From the NCBI GenBank assembly GCA_023105745.1, contig JALGQZ010000006.1, forward strand, positions 29,651,686 to 29,715,685: a stretch of DNA of 64,000 nt. The letters are read 5' to 3'. Below, one piece after another: positions 11,917-21,392 of the stretch (position 1 is the stretch's first letter; the number at the start of each line of letters is the position of its first letter). The translations under genes were made by a program, and so were the position numbers. The notes under the pieces are model-generated. The model was not told where the DNA came from. It did no database searches and saw nothing but the letters and a program-made list of their open reading frames with translations. The stretch comes from Austropuccinia psidii. Lineage: Eukaryota > Basidiomycota > Pucciniomycetes > Pucciniales > Sphaerophragmiaceae.

Positions 11917-12641
11917 AAAATAGGCTCATCATTCATCAGACTGTTAAGTCCTCCTAGAGGCCTTGAATCTCCCTAGGTGAAGGTTCCCATCTGGTATGGA
12001 ATCTTCTGCCAGCCATTTGTCTTTGTCTGCTGTTTGGATTTTAAATCTGACCAGAGATTTTCTCTGGTCTTCCTGGGCTTTATGATCTTTTTCACAGGGC
12101 CAGGGGAGTCTTCCCTCCCACTATTTCTTGTGGAGCGTGTATCTTGTTCCTGGAGGGAAACCTGTCCCCTCCTGTCTGGAAGTAGGGTTTGACCAAGCTT
12201 ACTGGGAATAATGGGTGTTTCCTAGAGAATTCCTCTGTAAGTCTAACCTCCACTGCATTCTTCCCCATCAGTTTTATTATAGTAAAAGGTCCCACAAATC
12301 AGTCTCTCATTTTCTTTTGCCCTTTGAGGTTATTAAAATTAGGAGTAGACACTAACACTGGGTCCCCTTCTTTGAAGTTTGGTTCCATGTGCGTTTTGTC
12401 ATATCTCTGTTTTTTGTACTATTTAGCTTCAGCTATGCACCTAGCAGGTGTATCACAAGCTCTCTTCAACATGTCATGGAATTCTTTGGCTGGAGGGTGG
12501 ATGGTCAGAAGATTTTTCTTCAAGTGATCCACAATTAATAGGGGGTTCCACCCTTTTTCTACCAGATGGGGTGATTTCACTGTGGTTGAGTGCTGGCTTG
12601 GGGTGTAAGCCAGTTGGAGTTCTGGAAGGAGTGTGACCCAA
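11917..12641 (-). pseudogene. family B integrase C-terminus and chromodomain-like tail
   Basis: Minus-strand translation continues the split integrase. It reads WVTLLPELQLAY, then SPHLVEKGWNPLL and LLTIHPPAKEFHDMLKRACDT, within an 86-codon ORF at 12679-12419. After frameshifts, an SH3-like C-terminal block GPFTIIKLMGKNAVEVRL plus HPLFPVSLVKPY is seen at 12295-12092. A frameshifted chromodomain-like tail lies around 12100-11930, with a recognisable DSPGPVKKII linker. These match the C-terminal architecture of chromoviral Ty3/gypsy integrases. The gene is dead because the element is split by the insertion at 12647 and carries additional frameshifts. Confidence 0.8.
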
Positions 12642-12646
12642 TATTT
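12642..12646. repeat. left target-site remnant of family A copy 1
   Basis: TATTT directly before the 5' LTR. The counterpart after the 3' LTR is TAATG (23579-23583). With one copy kept, the split integrase codons read through as ...THYWVT..., so both lie where a 5-bp duplication belongs. They now differ at 2 of 5 positions. Confidence 0.55.
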
Positions 12647-14776
12647 GGTGAGCCTGTGGGGTATATGTGACATACCCACAAGGCCACAAATAACTTTATA
12701 TACAGCTTATTTAGTCTTGAACAGACATTTCAGTTTAAATTAAAATAAATAATAACAAAAAATAAGTATAACTTGTTTCTGGATAAACTATTATGTCATT
12801 TTTGAATTCTACACCAAAAATAACCTAAGGTACACCCATACGGTTTCATACCAAAAAATGCTTATTTCTTAAGTTATGGGAAGATTTAAGAATCTCACGG
12901 TACTAGTGTAGCTTTTTAACATCTTGTAAAATTTTTAAATTTAAGCTTGAATAAGCCTAAATTCAAAATTGAATAAGGTTTATGCAAACGTACCAAAATT
13001 TTAGTTAATATTGAGGTGTTGTGTATATTTACTGAATTGGCTAAGGATTTGCCATGCAGGATGTAAATCCTGTGTGGGCTCACTTTAAAAGTGTTTAAGG
13101 CCATAGTATGGCTTTGAATAAATAAAAGGGCAAAATCCACACAAAAAGGTGGGACAAAGGAAAAAGACCAAACAGAGCTGGGGTACCCAACTTTTTGGAT
13201 CTGCAAGGATTCAATTAAGGTTTTCCACCTGTATTGGAGGATTTTGGACCTTATTTAAACTTCAAGATTAGACCTTTATCCAACCTTAAAGTTTAAACTG
13301 TTTTTATCCCAATTTGGACAGGAATTTCAAGCTGCCAAAGGTTAAATCCCAATATGCAAGCTTGAAATCAAAGTTTTGGGAACTGTCAAAGCTTGAATTA
13401 AGATTAAACCTTGAAAGCTACAAGCATTAAAAACTTATCAAAAGTTAAGGTTTAGTGTGTATTGCTATTTTACATGGAAAAATAGCAACAACTTCAAAAA
13501 TTCATTAAAAATCCAAATATTAATGTATTTGCTTGAAATTTCACACAGCTCACAATTAAATGTTATGTGTGTATTAATTCAATTTTGAGTATCTTTTATA
13601 AGCAGGTTTTATTAGTAATTAGCCTGGAAAATTACCATTTTTATTATATTTAAAAAATTAAGATTTCTTTAAAAATTAATTAAAAATTGATTTTGAGAGA
13701 TTTTTGCTTGAAACTTTATTTTTAAGTTGTTCATGTGATGAACATTAATATAGATAAGCTTATTTTATATTAAAACTTAAAATAATTCACTTAAAAGAGG
13801 ATTAAAGCTACTTGGAGTTAAGAATAATACCTGTAACTTTAATTTGGAATTAAAAATAAGTTACCTTAAGTTACGAACCTTATCTTTAAGCATGAGTTTT
13901 CCGTCTTGACCTGAGCACGCCCTCTATATCCATTATGAATCATGAGTGCTTCTCTGCATACATAAAAAGAGTCTATTCATAACTGTTTTTGTCCATCAAT
14001 TCAATCAAATCCAATCATATTAGACATTTAAACAGGTAAAGTTTTATTACATATAAACCCTTATTATTAAAGTAATTATTAAGTTATCCTATTCTTTATT
14101 GATTTTAAATTAAAGAATTGAAATCATACATTTCAGATTATTTTTGTAATCACCAATAATATATTTTATTTTATAAAATTATTGTCTTTAAAATATCTTT
14201 TAAAATCCACAAATTCCTCTAAAAAACTCTTCAATCATATTTTCTATCATAAATAGTTGTTTGATCTTCCAAAATATTGATTTTTGACGTGTTTTAATTT
14301 ATAATGATTATTCAATATAATAACTGTTGTATTTGACTTGTTGTATTAAATATATATTCTAAGTAAGTTTTCCTCTAAAATTCTATAATTTTTTATCTAT
14401 TATTAGTTTTTTTATATAGAACTTTTCTATGAGAATTATATCTGCACAGTGTGTGTTATACTTTCTTTTCATAAATAATATTTATATTTTCCACTTGTAA
14501 TTGTCTCATTAAGAGCTTTACACTTCTTATTGTTATAACTGTCAGTGACTATAACAATCATAGAATAATTCTAACTTATTATAACTATTAAATTTTTTCA
14601 TTATGATGATATTATATAATAATAATTAAATTTTTTATCTCAATATAATTACTTTTTAATAATTATATTTAATTTGTGGCTATAATATTTTGTTATATTA
14701 TATTTTTCTACTGAGGACAATCATATTACTCTTGATATTGTTACTATTATCAAGGGTTTCATAGAAAAACCTTACA
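12647..14776 (+). repeat. family A copy 1, 5' LTR (2130 bp)
   Basis: Aligned with 21393-23578 and, inverted, with both LTRs of copy 3. The consensus starts TGTGAGCCTGTGAGG and ends ...AAACCTTACA. Here the first bases have changed to GGTGAGCC. Landmarks are 'cataaggccacaaat', 'ggtacccaactttttggatc', 'cctgagcacgccctctata' and, near the 3' end, 'tcatagaaaaaccttaca'. At more than 2.1 kb it is long for a gypsy LTR. Confidence 0.9.
13908..14048 (+). promoter_or_regulatory. putative LTR core promoter and donor-like motif
   Basis: A block that is almost unchanged in all four family A LTRs reads ctgagcacgccctctata (from 13911), then a TATA-like ACATAAAAAGAG near 13959-13971, and about 65 bp further AAACAGGTAAAG (14030-14041). 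The TATA-like box in a conserved island suggests the U3/R transition. CAG|GTAAAG resembles a 5' splice site. This is inference from conservation only. Confidence 0.35.
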
Positions 14777-14790
14777 TTTGGTGCCTGGCC
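14777..14790 (+). other. primer-binding site, family A copy 1
   Basis: TTTGGTGCCTGGCC directly follows the 5' LTR. The other three elements have TTTGGGGGCCYGGCC or a close variant at exactly this place (29551-29565, 44447-44461 and 56522-56536, all on the minus strand). Position and conservation indicate the minus-strand primer site. The priming tRNA was not identified. Confidence 0.65.
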
Positions 14791-15483
14791 ATAATTCCAA
14801 CCAATCTTTGGGACATAACTCATTTTCTAAACCTTATTTTACTGTTTTTTGATGTAAAATTGCCATATTCATCTTGATATTGGCTCTTTTGGGACTTATC
14901 CCTTATAAATAATCTTTATAATATTAATAAAGTTATTTTTTTCTTAAAAATATTGTTTGAAAAAAAACATACAATTGAGTGACTTGGAATAAATTTATTT
15001 TGTCTGACCAGTGGCTTTTTCACATCACAGACTTGAAATTTATTCTTTGAGTCATTTGAGTATAAAGTGAATAATAATACAGTTTTCATTAATAGCTTAT
15101 TAATTGCATAATTATTATTTCTATAAATAAAATATAAAATCAAATCAAAAGTTTAAAACCTTTATTAAAAACATTTGTTTTCTTTAATCTTTAGATATTT
15201 TTCCTTAATTTTGATGTAATTTGCCATAAATTACATTATAACAACTTTATCCAATAGTTGAGCTTATAAGTTAATTTTATTGTTGGATAAAATAACTTAT
15301 ATTTTGACTTTGATCTAATTTCATCTATCAGAGAACATTTTTCAGACTCTGAGGCATCAGAGTCTAGTATTTAAATTCCAACCAGCCCAGCACCAAGGGG
15401 TGTAATTACCAAAGAACCCTTCAGAGGTCCAGAAGGTGAACTCAATTCATTTCTTAGTCCATTTTTCTTACCATTGACATGTA
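14791..15483 (+). other. family A copy 1 untranslated leader
   Basis: About 0.7 kb between the primer-binding site and gag, matching 55824-56521 of copy 3. Apart from the hairpin at 15344-15365 it holds no ORF of note. The proximal part is AT-rich and the distal part, 15330-15480, is more balanced. Confidence 0.6.
15344..15365 (+). other. conserved leader stem-loop
   Basis: AGACTCTGA (15344-15352), a 4-base loop ggca and TCAGAGTCT (15357-15365) form a perfect 9-bp stem about 120 bases before the gag start. In copy 3 the stem is kept at 8 of 9 pairs (55942-55962 region) while the loop sequence differs. Its place in the leader suggests a packaging, dimerisation or translation-control structure, by inference. 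Confidence 0.5.
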
Positions 15484-16086
15484 ATGACTCCTACTGGAAG
15501 TGGAAGAAACTACTCCATCAAATCAAATGGATCTGAACCAGGACATTCAATTCATAAATCCAAAAGACAAGAATGTCAGCCCAGAGGAGAGGCACAAATG
15601 GAGGATGCCAGAACTTCCACCAGTTCCAAAAGGTTAGCCAGAACCTTTGAAACTCTTCTTGAGACTCCAGAAGCTGAAATAACTTCTATTCCTGTTGTCA
15701 AACCTGAACCATTTCCAGCAGGCAACAATAGAGATATACCAATCTCAGCACAAGAACTGGTTTATGGCGGCAAAGCAGCAGGAGTGGGAACTTCTGCCAA
15801 GTCTTGGGATAGGCACAATGAGCTCTTATCTTCAAGTGAAGAAATTGATGGGCCCAGAAAAGACAGAAGAACTTCTGCAGGGTTGGACACCCATTTCTTG
15901 CAAAGGAAAAGTCCAACAGATAAAAGCTTGGCTGAAAGACCGGAGCATGTTGTCAGAGGACCAGAAGTAGAAGTTGGCCCAAGGAAGAGACAAAAGCCCA
16001 GTGGAAGCTCCTCAAGCCTCCACAAGCAAAAATCCGCCTCAACCAGTGCCAAACAAGGACAAGCAAACTCCAAAGAGAAATCATAA
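15484..16086 (+). pseudogene. Gag N-terminal region, main frame (copy 1)
   Basis: A 200-codon open segment in the frame that leads into pol. It is Ser/Lys/Glu-rich, of low complexity, with a basic tail (KQKSASTSAKQGQAN) and no fold I recognise. It ends at a TAA where copy 3 reads through. Over its overlap with the +1 frame it is only about 63% identical to copy 3, less than the +1 frame itself. Confidence 0.7.
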
Positions 16087-16267
16087 GGGCAAGCAAAAGG
16101 CAAAGGAAAAGGCAAAATCCAAGTGGAACAATCCTTACCCACAGAACTACAGAACTCCAAAGAGCAAAAAGACAGCCATAGACAATTTTTGCAATATGAA
16201 CAGAGCTCTGATAGAATTTAAAAACTAGGAGGAGAAAAGAATGAAACAATACTTTCCAAAGAAGTAG
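15680..16267 (+). pseudogene. overlapping +1-frame gag ORF (copy 1)
   Basis: Shifted by +1 relative to the 15484 frame, this frame is open from just after a TAA near 15679 to TAG at 16265-16267, broken only by single stops at 15968-15970 and 16226-16228. It encodes LNHFQQATIEIYQSQ, then EWELLPSLG, SYLQVKKLMGPEKTEELL, VQQIKAWLK, a Lys-rich basic stretch and YPQNYRTPK. Copy 3 (55043-55630) has the same protein uninterrupted, and the family C element (43352-43855) has a diverged version at the same offset. There is no ATG at the head of the open part. If made, it would need a frame change or non-AUG start. Confidence 0.55.
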
Positions 16268-16353
16268 ACCTTGTAAATCCTGTAACTCATTTTGAAAATT
16301 TTAATAAAGAAATTTTAGCAAAGTTTAATAATTTTGAGTATATCCAACAGAAG

Positions 16354-16836
16354 TTGGGTAGAGAGATATTAGAAGTAAAAGGGTCACAAAAGACCATAAT
16401 CTGTCTAGAAAGTGTGAATAAAGACAATATCTTGTATTTGATGCAAATTCATGCAAGAATTGAATTTGAAGTTACCTTACTCAATCAACCAGATGAAAAT
16501 TCTATTTCTTTTATAACTAGACAGTTGAAAGAACTAAGAATACAAGTTCAGAACTTGGAAAACTCAGCTGGACACAATGCAGCTCTTTTCCAATAACAAT
16601 TGGAAAAACGTGATAAAACAAGACTTGAATTGAAAGAAGATATTCAATTAGGTATTAGTAATATATCACTGAAGAATGAATTGTCAAGACAGTTGACACC
16701 AATTATTGACAGAAATGTACTAAACTTGAATAATGAATTACATCATACAATTTCAATTAATGCAGCAGTGGAAACTGTTTGTAATTTTAAACACATTCCA
16801 AGATTAGAGGAATGGCCAACCTTCAGCAGTGAATGA
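16354..16836 (+). pseudogene. Gag coiled-coil segment (copy 1)
   Basis: Two ORFs in the main frame separated by one TAA (16594-16596). The heptad-rich text includes ITRQLKELRIQVQNLENSAGH. It corresponds to 54776-54500 of copy 3. It probably forms the coiled-coil part of Gag before the capsid domain. Confidence 0.6.
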
Positions 16837-17165
16837 GAATATTACCATATGGAGTTTATGAAAACAATTGATATGTTTGAAGAATACTTTAACATACCAC
16901 ATGAATACATAAGTGCCAGATTACACTCCCTGTTTACAAAATCAGCAAAGAAATGGTATTAAAAAATGAGGCAAGACCATGGTAAACATTCTTGGCCTTG
17001 GTGGAAAGAACAAATGATTTCCAAATGAGAAAATGATTCCTGGAGATTTTAAATAAACAATTCTTTTGAAGAAGCCATTTCTAATATTGAGAGGGAGAGG
17101 CCCATGTATTGATTTCCTAAACAGAAAGACAGATTAACTGCTCTTCATCCTGATATGTCTAAAAA

Positions 17166-17567
17166 ATGATTTATAAAAGGATATTAAGAAAATGTGGTGG
17201 TGACCTTGAGCATGCTATAAGAAGCAGATTTCTTGAGCCTTGCTCTACAGAAGATTATATCAATGCCATGGAAGACATCACAAATAGGACAAAAATTGGA
17301 AGGAATCAGTATAAACACCCCATGGACAACAAGACCAGTGGGAAACCAATTCCAAAACTCAATCAACCACATGAAAAAGATCCTTTGAAATGTCATCAAT
17401 TTGGAAGTACATCTCATTTGGAAAACACTATTCCCAAAAAGACAAGAATAAATGAGGTAGAAATAGATAAAGTTGGAGAAAAAAAAGAAACAAATAATGT
17501 ATCTTTACATGATAATGATTCTGAGCCTTCTGAAGAAGAGGAAGTACCAGATGAGCTTAGTATATAA
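17166..17567 (+). pseudogene. capsid C-terminus and broken zinc knuckle (copy 1)
   Basis: Contains ILRKCGGDLEHAIRSR and STEDYINAMEDITNRTK, the conserved C-terminal part of the retrotransposon Gag domain. The nucleocapsid knuckle follows at 17391-17432 and has become C-H-Q-F...H...I, so zinc ligands are missing. An acidic linker (SEPSEEEEVPDE) leads to the protease. Confidence 0.7.
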
Positions 17568-18233
17568 AATATTAATGTTTCTTTTGAATTCACAGAAATA
17601 CATACTCACTTACCACAGTACAGTGATGAATGTATGGATCTCATACATGTTCAAGATGCTAAAATGCAGAAAACCAAACCTGCCAGAGGTAAAGGTTATA
17701 CAGCTGGATCATCTTGTATCACTAATATTGTGATAAACAACAGAGAAGCCAAGTTAATCTTGCCTCAGGTGCTTTTTGAACTTGTGTTGGAAAAGATTAC
17801 CTTGAAAGGATTTATACCAATTGAAAAGAAAGCTTAATGCCAATTGAATGTATAAAATTCAGCAGCGCTAGCCAAGATATGCACCCCTTGGGCATTTTTT
17901 GAAGCAGCAATGCTATTCCCTTATCCTGCAGGAAGTATCAGAGTAAAAGTAGTTTTTTTTGTTATGAATAATTGTAACTCACAACACTTTATAGTTGGAA
18001 ATTATTATCTCAATATTTATGGAATTGATATTAATAATCATAAAGACATATATTTCACTATAGGGGAAAATAAAAGGCAAAAATTTGCTTTTCCTCTAGA
18101 AAAGAGAGAAATAACTGTCATTAGACAAGTAAAGAATGTTGATAAAGGAAAATTTGTGTCAGATCAGTTAATTCAAGCACATATTAGTACTTAACTAACT
18201 TTAGAAATTAAGGAAGAACTTATTGAAATTTTA

Positions 18234-19436
18234 TTGCAATACAGAAAGGCCTTTGCTTCTGATAATGAACCACTTGGAGCTATAAAAGGCCCTGAAGTGG
18301 ACATTATGCTTAATGTGGAAAGAACTTACCCTCCACTATTGAGAAGACAAGCTTACCCAGCTAGCCCTAGGGCTAGAGAAGCATTAGAAAGTCATATTAA
18401 TGAACTAATGAAACTGGGAGTTCTTAGAAAATTTGGGCACAATGAAGAAGTAGAAGTCACAACTACTGTAATAAGTACTTGGCATAATGATAAATCAAGG
18501 ATGGTTGGTGATTTGAGAGCATTGAATACCTACACTATTGCAGACAGGTATCCAATCCCCAGAATCCATGAGACTTTCACTCAATTATCCAAAGCAAAAT
18601 TTATCACTTCTATGGATGCTCTCAAAAGTTTCCATCAGAATGGTTTAACACCTCATGCTAGGAAAATATTGAGAATTATTGCTCATTGTCGTATTTATGA
18701 ATACTTGAGGCTGCCTTTTGGTATTAAAAATGCACCCTCTCATTATCAAAGAATGATGAATACCATTTTCCCACATGAATTATCAGAGGGATGGTTAATC
18801 ATTTATATTTATTGTATTATCATTTGTTCAGAAACCTGGAAATTGCATTTAGAGAGGCTTGCATTAGTGCTCAGAAAATTTTTTTAAGTGAACTTTAAAA
18901 TATCTCTCAAAAAATGTAATTTTGGGTTTCATGAGCTGAAAGCTCTAGGACATGTAGCATCAGGACTGAGCCTTGGTGTTGATAAAAACAAGGTTGCTGC
19001 AGCTTTACTGAAACAAATGCCCCAGAACAAAAAAGAAATGATGTCTTTCTTAAGGTATGCCAGCTATTACAGACAACAACTTAAAGATTTCAAAATCCAT
19101 GCCAAATCACTGTACAGAATTTGTTATCAACAAACTGTCTTTGAGATGACACAGGAGATAATTCAAGCATATGAAAAAATCAAGTATTCCTTGACTAATG
19201 CACCATTATTATTGATGCCAGACTGGCAACTTCCTTTCAAGCTGTATATTGATGCATGTGGTGAAGGCCTAGGTTCAGCTCTTCATCAAGTTCAAATTGT
19301 CAATGACAAGCCTTATGAGGGTCCAATTTGTTTTATCTCAAGAAAAATCAAACCTACTGAGGCCAGATATGGAGCTAGCCAAATTGAGTGCCTTTGCCTT
19401 ATTTGGTCTCTGGGAAAAACTTCATTATTATCTTGA
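18234..19436 (+). pseudogene. reverse transcriptase (copy 1)
   Basis: RT blocks are seen in order: [43 protein letters not shown], a FITSMDALKSFHQN finger/palm block, [18 protein letters not shown], and the active-site block in which YIDD has become YIYC. One TAA at 18885-18887 separates palm from thumb. The thumb shows [18 protein letters not shown] and a one-base insertion near 19415 breaks the frame into RNase H. Confidence 0.85.
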
Positions 19437-19791
19437 TGGTAGTGGGTTTGAAGTAATTACTGATTGTAATGCAGTAAAATCACTTCTTAACATGAAGACT
19501 CCAAGCAGACACATGGTAAGATGTCAGATTGCTATTAAAGAGTATAGAGGGAGTATGACCATAGTACATAAAGCTGGAAATATTCACAAGAATGCTGATG
19601 GCTTGAGTAGATGGGAATTAAACAATACATCTGACAATACTGCCTATGTTCCTAAAAGTGCAGAACCTCAAATTCCAATTGAAGGAATTAATATTACAGA
19701 TGTGGGAACTGAATTATTTGAAGAAGTTAGAGAATGCTATAAGCAAGATATAAACTGTCATATTCTTACTGCTCTACTTGAAAAAGATTGA
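19297..19791 (+). pseudogene. RNase H domain and RH-IN linker (copy 1)
   Basis: After the frameshift the RNase H reading continues with [23 protein letters not shown] and [11 protein letters not shown], typical of Ty3/gypsy RNase H. The linker has [19 protein letters not shown]. It ends at TGA 19789-19791. The first part of the domain ([17 protein letters not shown]) is in the previous frame near 19243-19290. Confidence 0.8.
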
Positions 19792-19803
19792 AAAGATGCA
19801 TCC

Positions 19804-20889
19804 TTGGCTAATTCTCTGGATGATATTTGGAAAACATCTTATGACAATGGAAGATTCCATTTATTTGATGGTATCTTATATGATAGGTCTAAACACACAT
19901 GTGTCATGGTCTTATGTAGTAGAATGTTGATCAACACAATACTACTTGAATTCAATGATAAAATTTATTTTGGAAATCTGTCTGAATACAGAACAATGGA
20001 AAAAATTAAGACATGTGCCTTGTGGCCATCTTGGAGAAGAAATGTCATTGAGTACTGTCATATTTGTGATATATTCTAGAAAGCCAATAAAGCTACTGGT
20101 AAGAGATTTGGCTTAATTATTCATATCCAAGAACCAAGTACCCCACAGGAAGTGTTTCATATGAATTGGGTCACTGCCTTACCACCTGGACATGAGGAAA
20201 GTTACAATGCATGCCTTGTCATTGTTGAAACATATAGCAAAACCCCAATCTTTTTACCATGTCATAAAGATGACACAGATATGGATACAGCTTTTTTGAT
20301 TTGGAACAGAGTCATATCCCATACTCGTCTCTTGAAAAATATCATTAGTGATAGAGACCCAAAATTTACATCAGCCTTATGGACTAATTTACATAAGCCT
20401 TTGGGTACAAAAATATCCTTCTCAACAGCATACCATACACAAAAAGATGGGTTAGCAGAAAGAATGATTCAAACCCTTGAGGACATGATCAGAATATTTT
20501 GTGCTTATGGCCTGGAGTTTAAAGATTCTGATTGCTTTACTCATGATTAGTGTACTCTTATACCAGAATTGGAATCAGCCTACAAGACTTCTATCCATGC
20601 TTCAACAGGAAAGAATCCTGAAATGTTGGAAAAAGGATGGAACCCTAAACTTCCAATTGATACTTTGAAAAGAAATTTAGTTGATATTCATCTAACTGCT
20701 TCAAGCTTTGAACTATTACTTGATAAAGTGAGGCATAATGCGAAACAAAGCATGAATGATGCCTTTGAATATGCTAAACAGAAATGGGATAAAAGTCATA
20801 AATACCCAAAATTCAAAGTAGGGGACTTAATACTAGTTTCAACCTTGAGATTTAATAATATTACAGGTCCAAAGAAATTCAACCATTAA
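19804..20889 (+). pseudogene. integrase (copy 1)
   Basis: Three ORFs in one frame, interrupted by TAG (20077-20079) and another stop near 20548-20550. The HHCC zinc domain is degraded, with both His changed and a Cys lost at the stop. In the catalytic core the first Asp is Asn (MNWVTALPP, 20164-20166). SDRDPKFTS and [12 protein letters not shown] keep the second Asp and the Glu. The GPY-type C-terminal block VSTLRFNNITGPKKF is present. Confidence 0.85.
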
Positions 20890-20958
20890 TTTGCAGGACC
20901 AGTTATTATTAAAGCCCTTCATGGGACAAATGCAGTACAGGTAGAAATTTCAGGAGAC

Positions 20959-21261
20959 TTGGAAAACAAAAATCCAAATTTCCCTATTAGTGTAGTAAAG
21001 CATTACACTTCAAGTGAGAATGAATTATTTCCTTTAAGAAATGGAAACCTCTTAGAAGTACATCCACTTGATCGAGGTGAAGAGAAAAAAGTACTAAAAG
21101 TCTTGAAAGAAAGGAGACTTAGGGGAAAAAATGAAGGAGAATACCTTGTCAGGTACAAAAATCCACAACATGAAGATGAATGGCTTGTAGCAGAAAAAAT
21201 ACCTGATTCTCAGAAGTTTCTCAGAAGTTTCAGACATGAGAGAAGACCAATTCCTCAATAA
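20959..21261 (+). pseudogene. integrase C-terminus with chromodomain-like tail (copy 1)
   Basis: Contains FPISVVKHYTSSENELFPLRN followed by a linker and EYLVRYKNPQHEDEWLV...IPDSQKFLR, which has the spacing of a chromodomain. In chromoviruses this module targets integration to chromatin. A TAA closes the frame. A leader-length gap to the 3' LTR follows. Confidence 0.75.
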
Positions 21262-21380
21262 AACATCTGAATTGTGTTCTTTACATACTTAAAAGTATGA
21301 GTAGAGAGGTTGGACAGTGGATGATACCCCCCAATTAACTTGGGAGTATACTACTAAAGAAAATTGTGGTTCTTTTTTTT

Positions 21381-21392
21381 GGTGGTAGGGAA
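21381..21392 (+). other. polypurine tract, family A copy 1
   Basis: GGTGGTAGGGAA preceded by a T-run directly abuts the 3' LTR. Copy 3 has the identical 12-mer at 49932-49943 (minus strand). Confidence 0.65.

Larger units (their letters stand above)
10485..12646 (-). mobile_element. family B gypsy element, 3' part (separated by nested insertion)
   Basis: This holds the 3' LTR, the polypurine-tract region and the integrase C-terminus plus chromodomain of a minus-strand Ty3/gypsy element. The rest of the element resumes at 23579. The integrase reading runs from ...YTHY at 23579-23600 to WVTLLPELQLAY at 12641 downward, once the plus-strand family A element at 12647-23578 is removed. The two LTRs (10485-11904 and 29566-30960) differ by roughly 13% in the stretch I compared, which makes this the oldest dated element of the nest. 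Confidence 0.85.
15484..21261 (+). pseudogene. family A copy 1 gag-pol, inactivated
   Basis: It starts with ATG at 15484 (MTPTGSGRNYSIKS...), the same start as copy 3, and ends with TAA at 21259-21261. In order it has a basic Gag N-terminus, a coiled-coil-like segment (16354-16800), a capsid-like region (16800-17290), a degenerate zinc knuckle (17391-17432, two of three Cys lost), protease (about 17690-17830), RT (18234-19000), RNase H (19240-19620), integrase (19800-20890) and a chromodomain-like tail (21100-21255). A one-base loss near 17160 and a one-base gain near 19415 shift the frame. Nonsense codons occur for example at 16084, 16594, 16834 and 18885. Catalytic residues are lost in protease (Asp to Ala, 17762-17764), RT (YIDD to YIYC, 18804-18815) and integrase (MDW to MNW, 20164-20166). 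The element is fully defective. Confidence 0.9.

Noticed and set aside
15762..16160. 132-codon minus-strand ORF across gag, and similar ORFs at 55061-55389
   Set aside because: Leu/Phe/Cys-rich mirror of the Lys/Ser-rich gag strand. A shadow of the real frames.
16834..17060. RIP-like (C:G to T:A) mutation as the cause of stops in copy 1
   Set aside because: Stops and lost residues come from mixed changes, including transversions and indels (for example GAC to GCC, TAC to TAA), so no RIP signature is evident.
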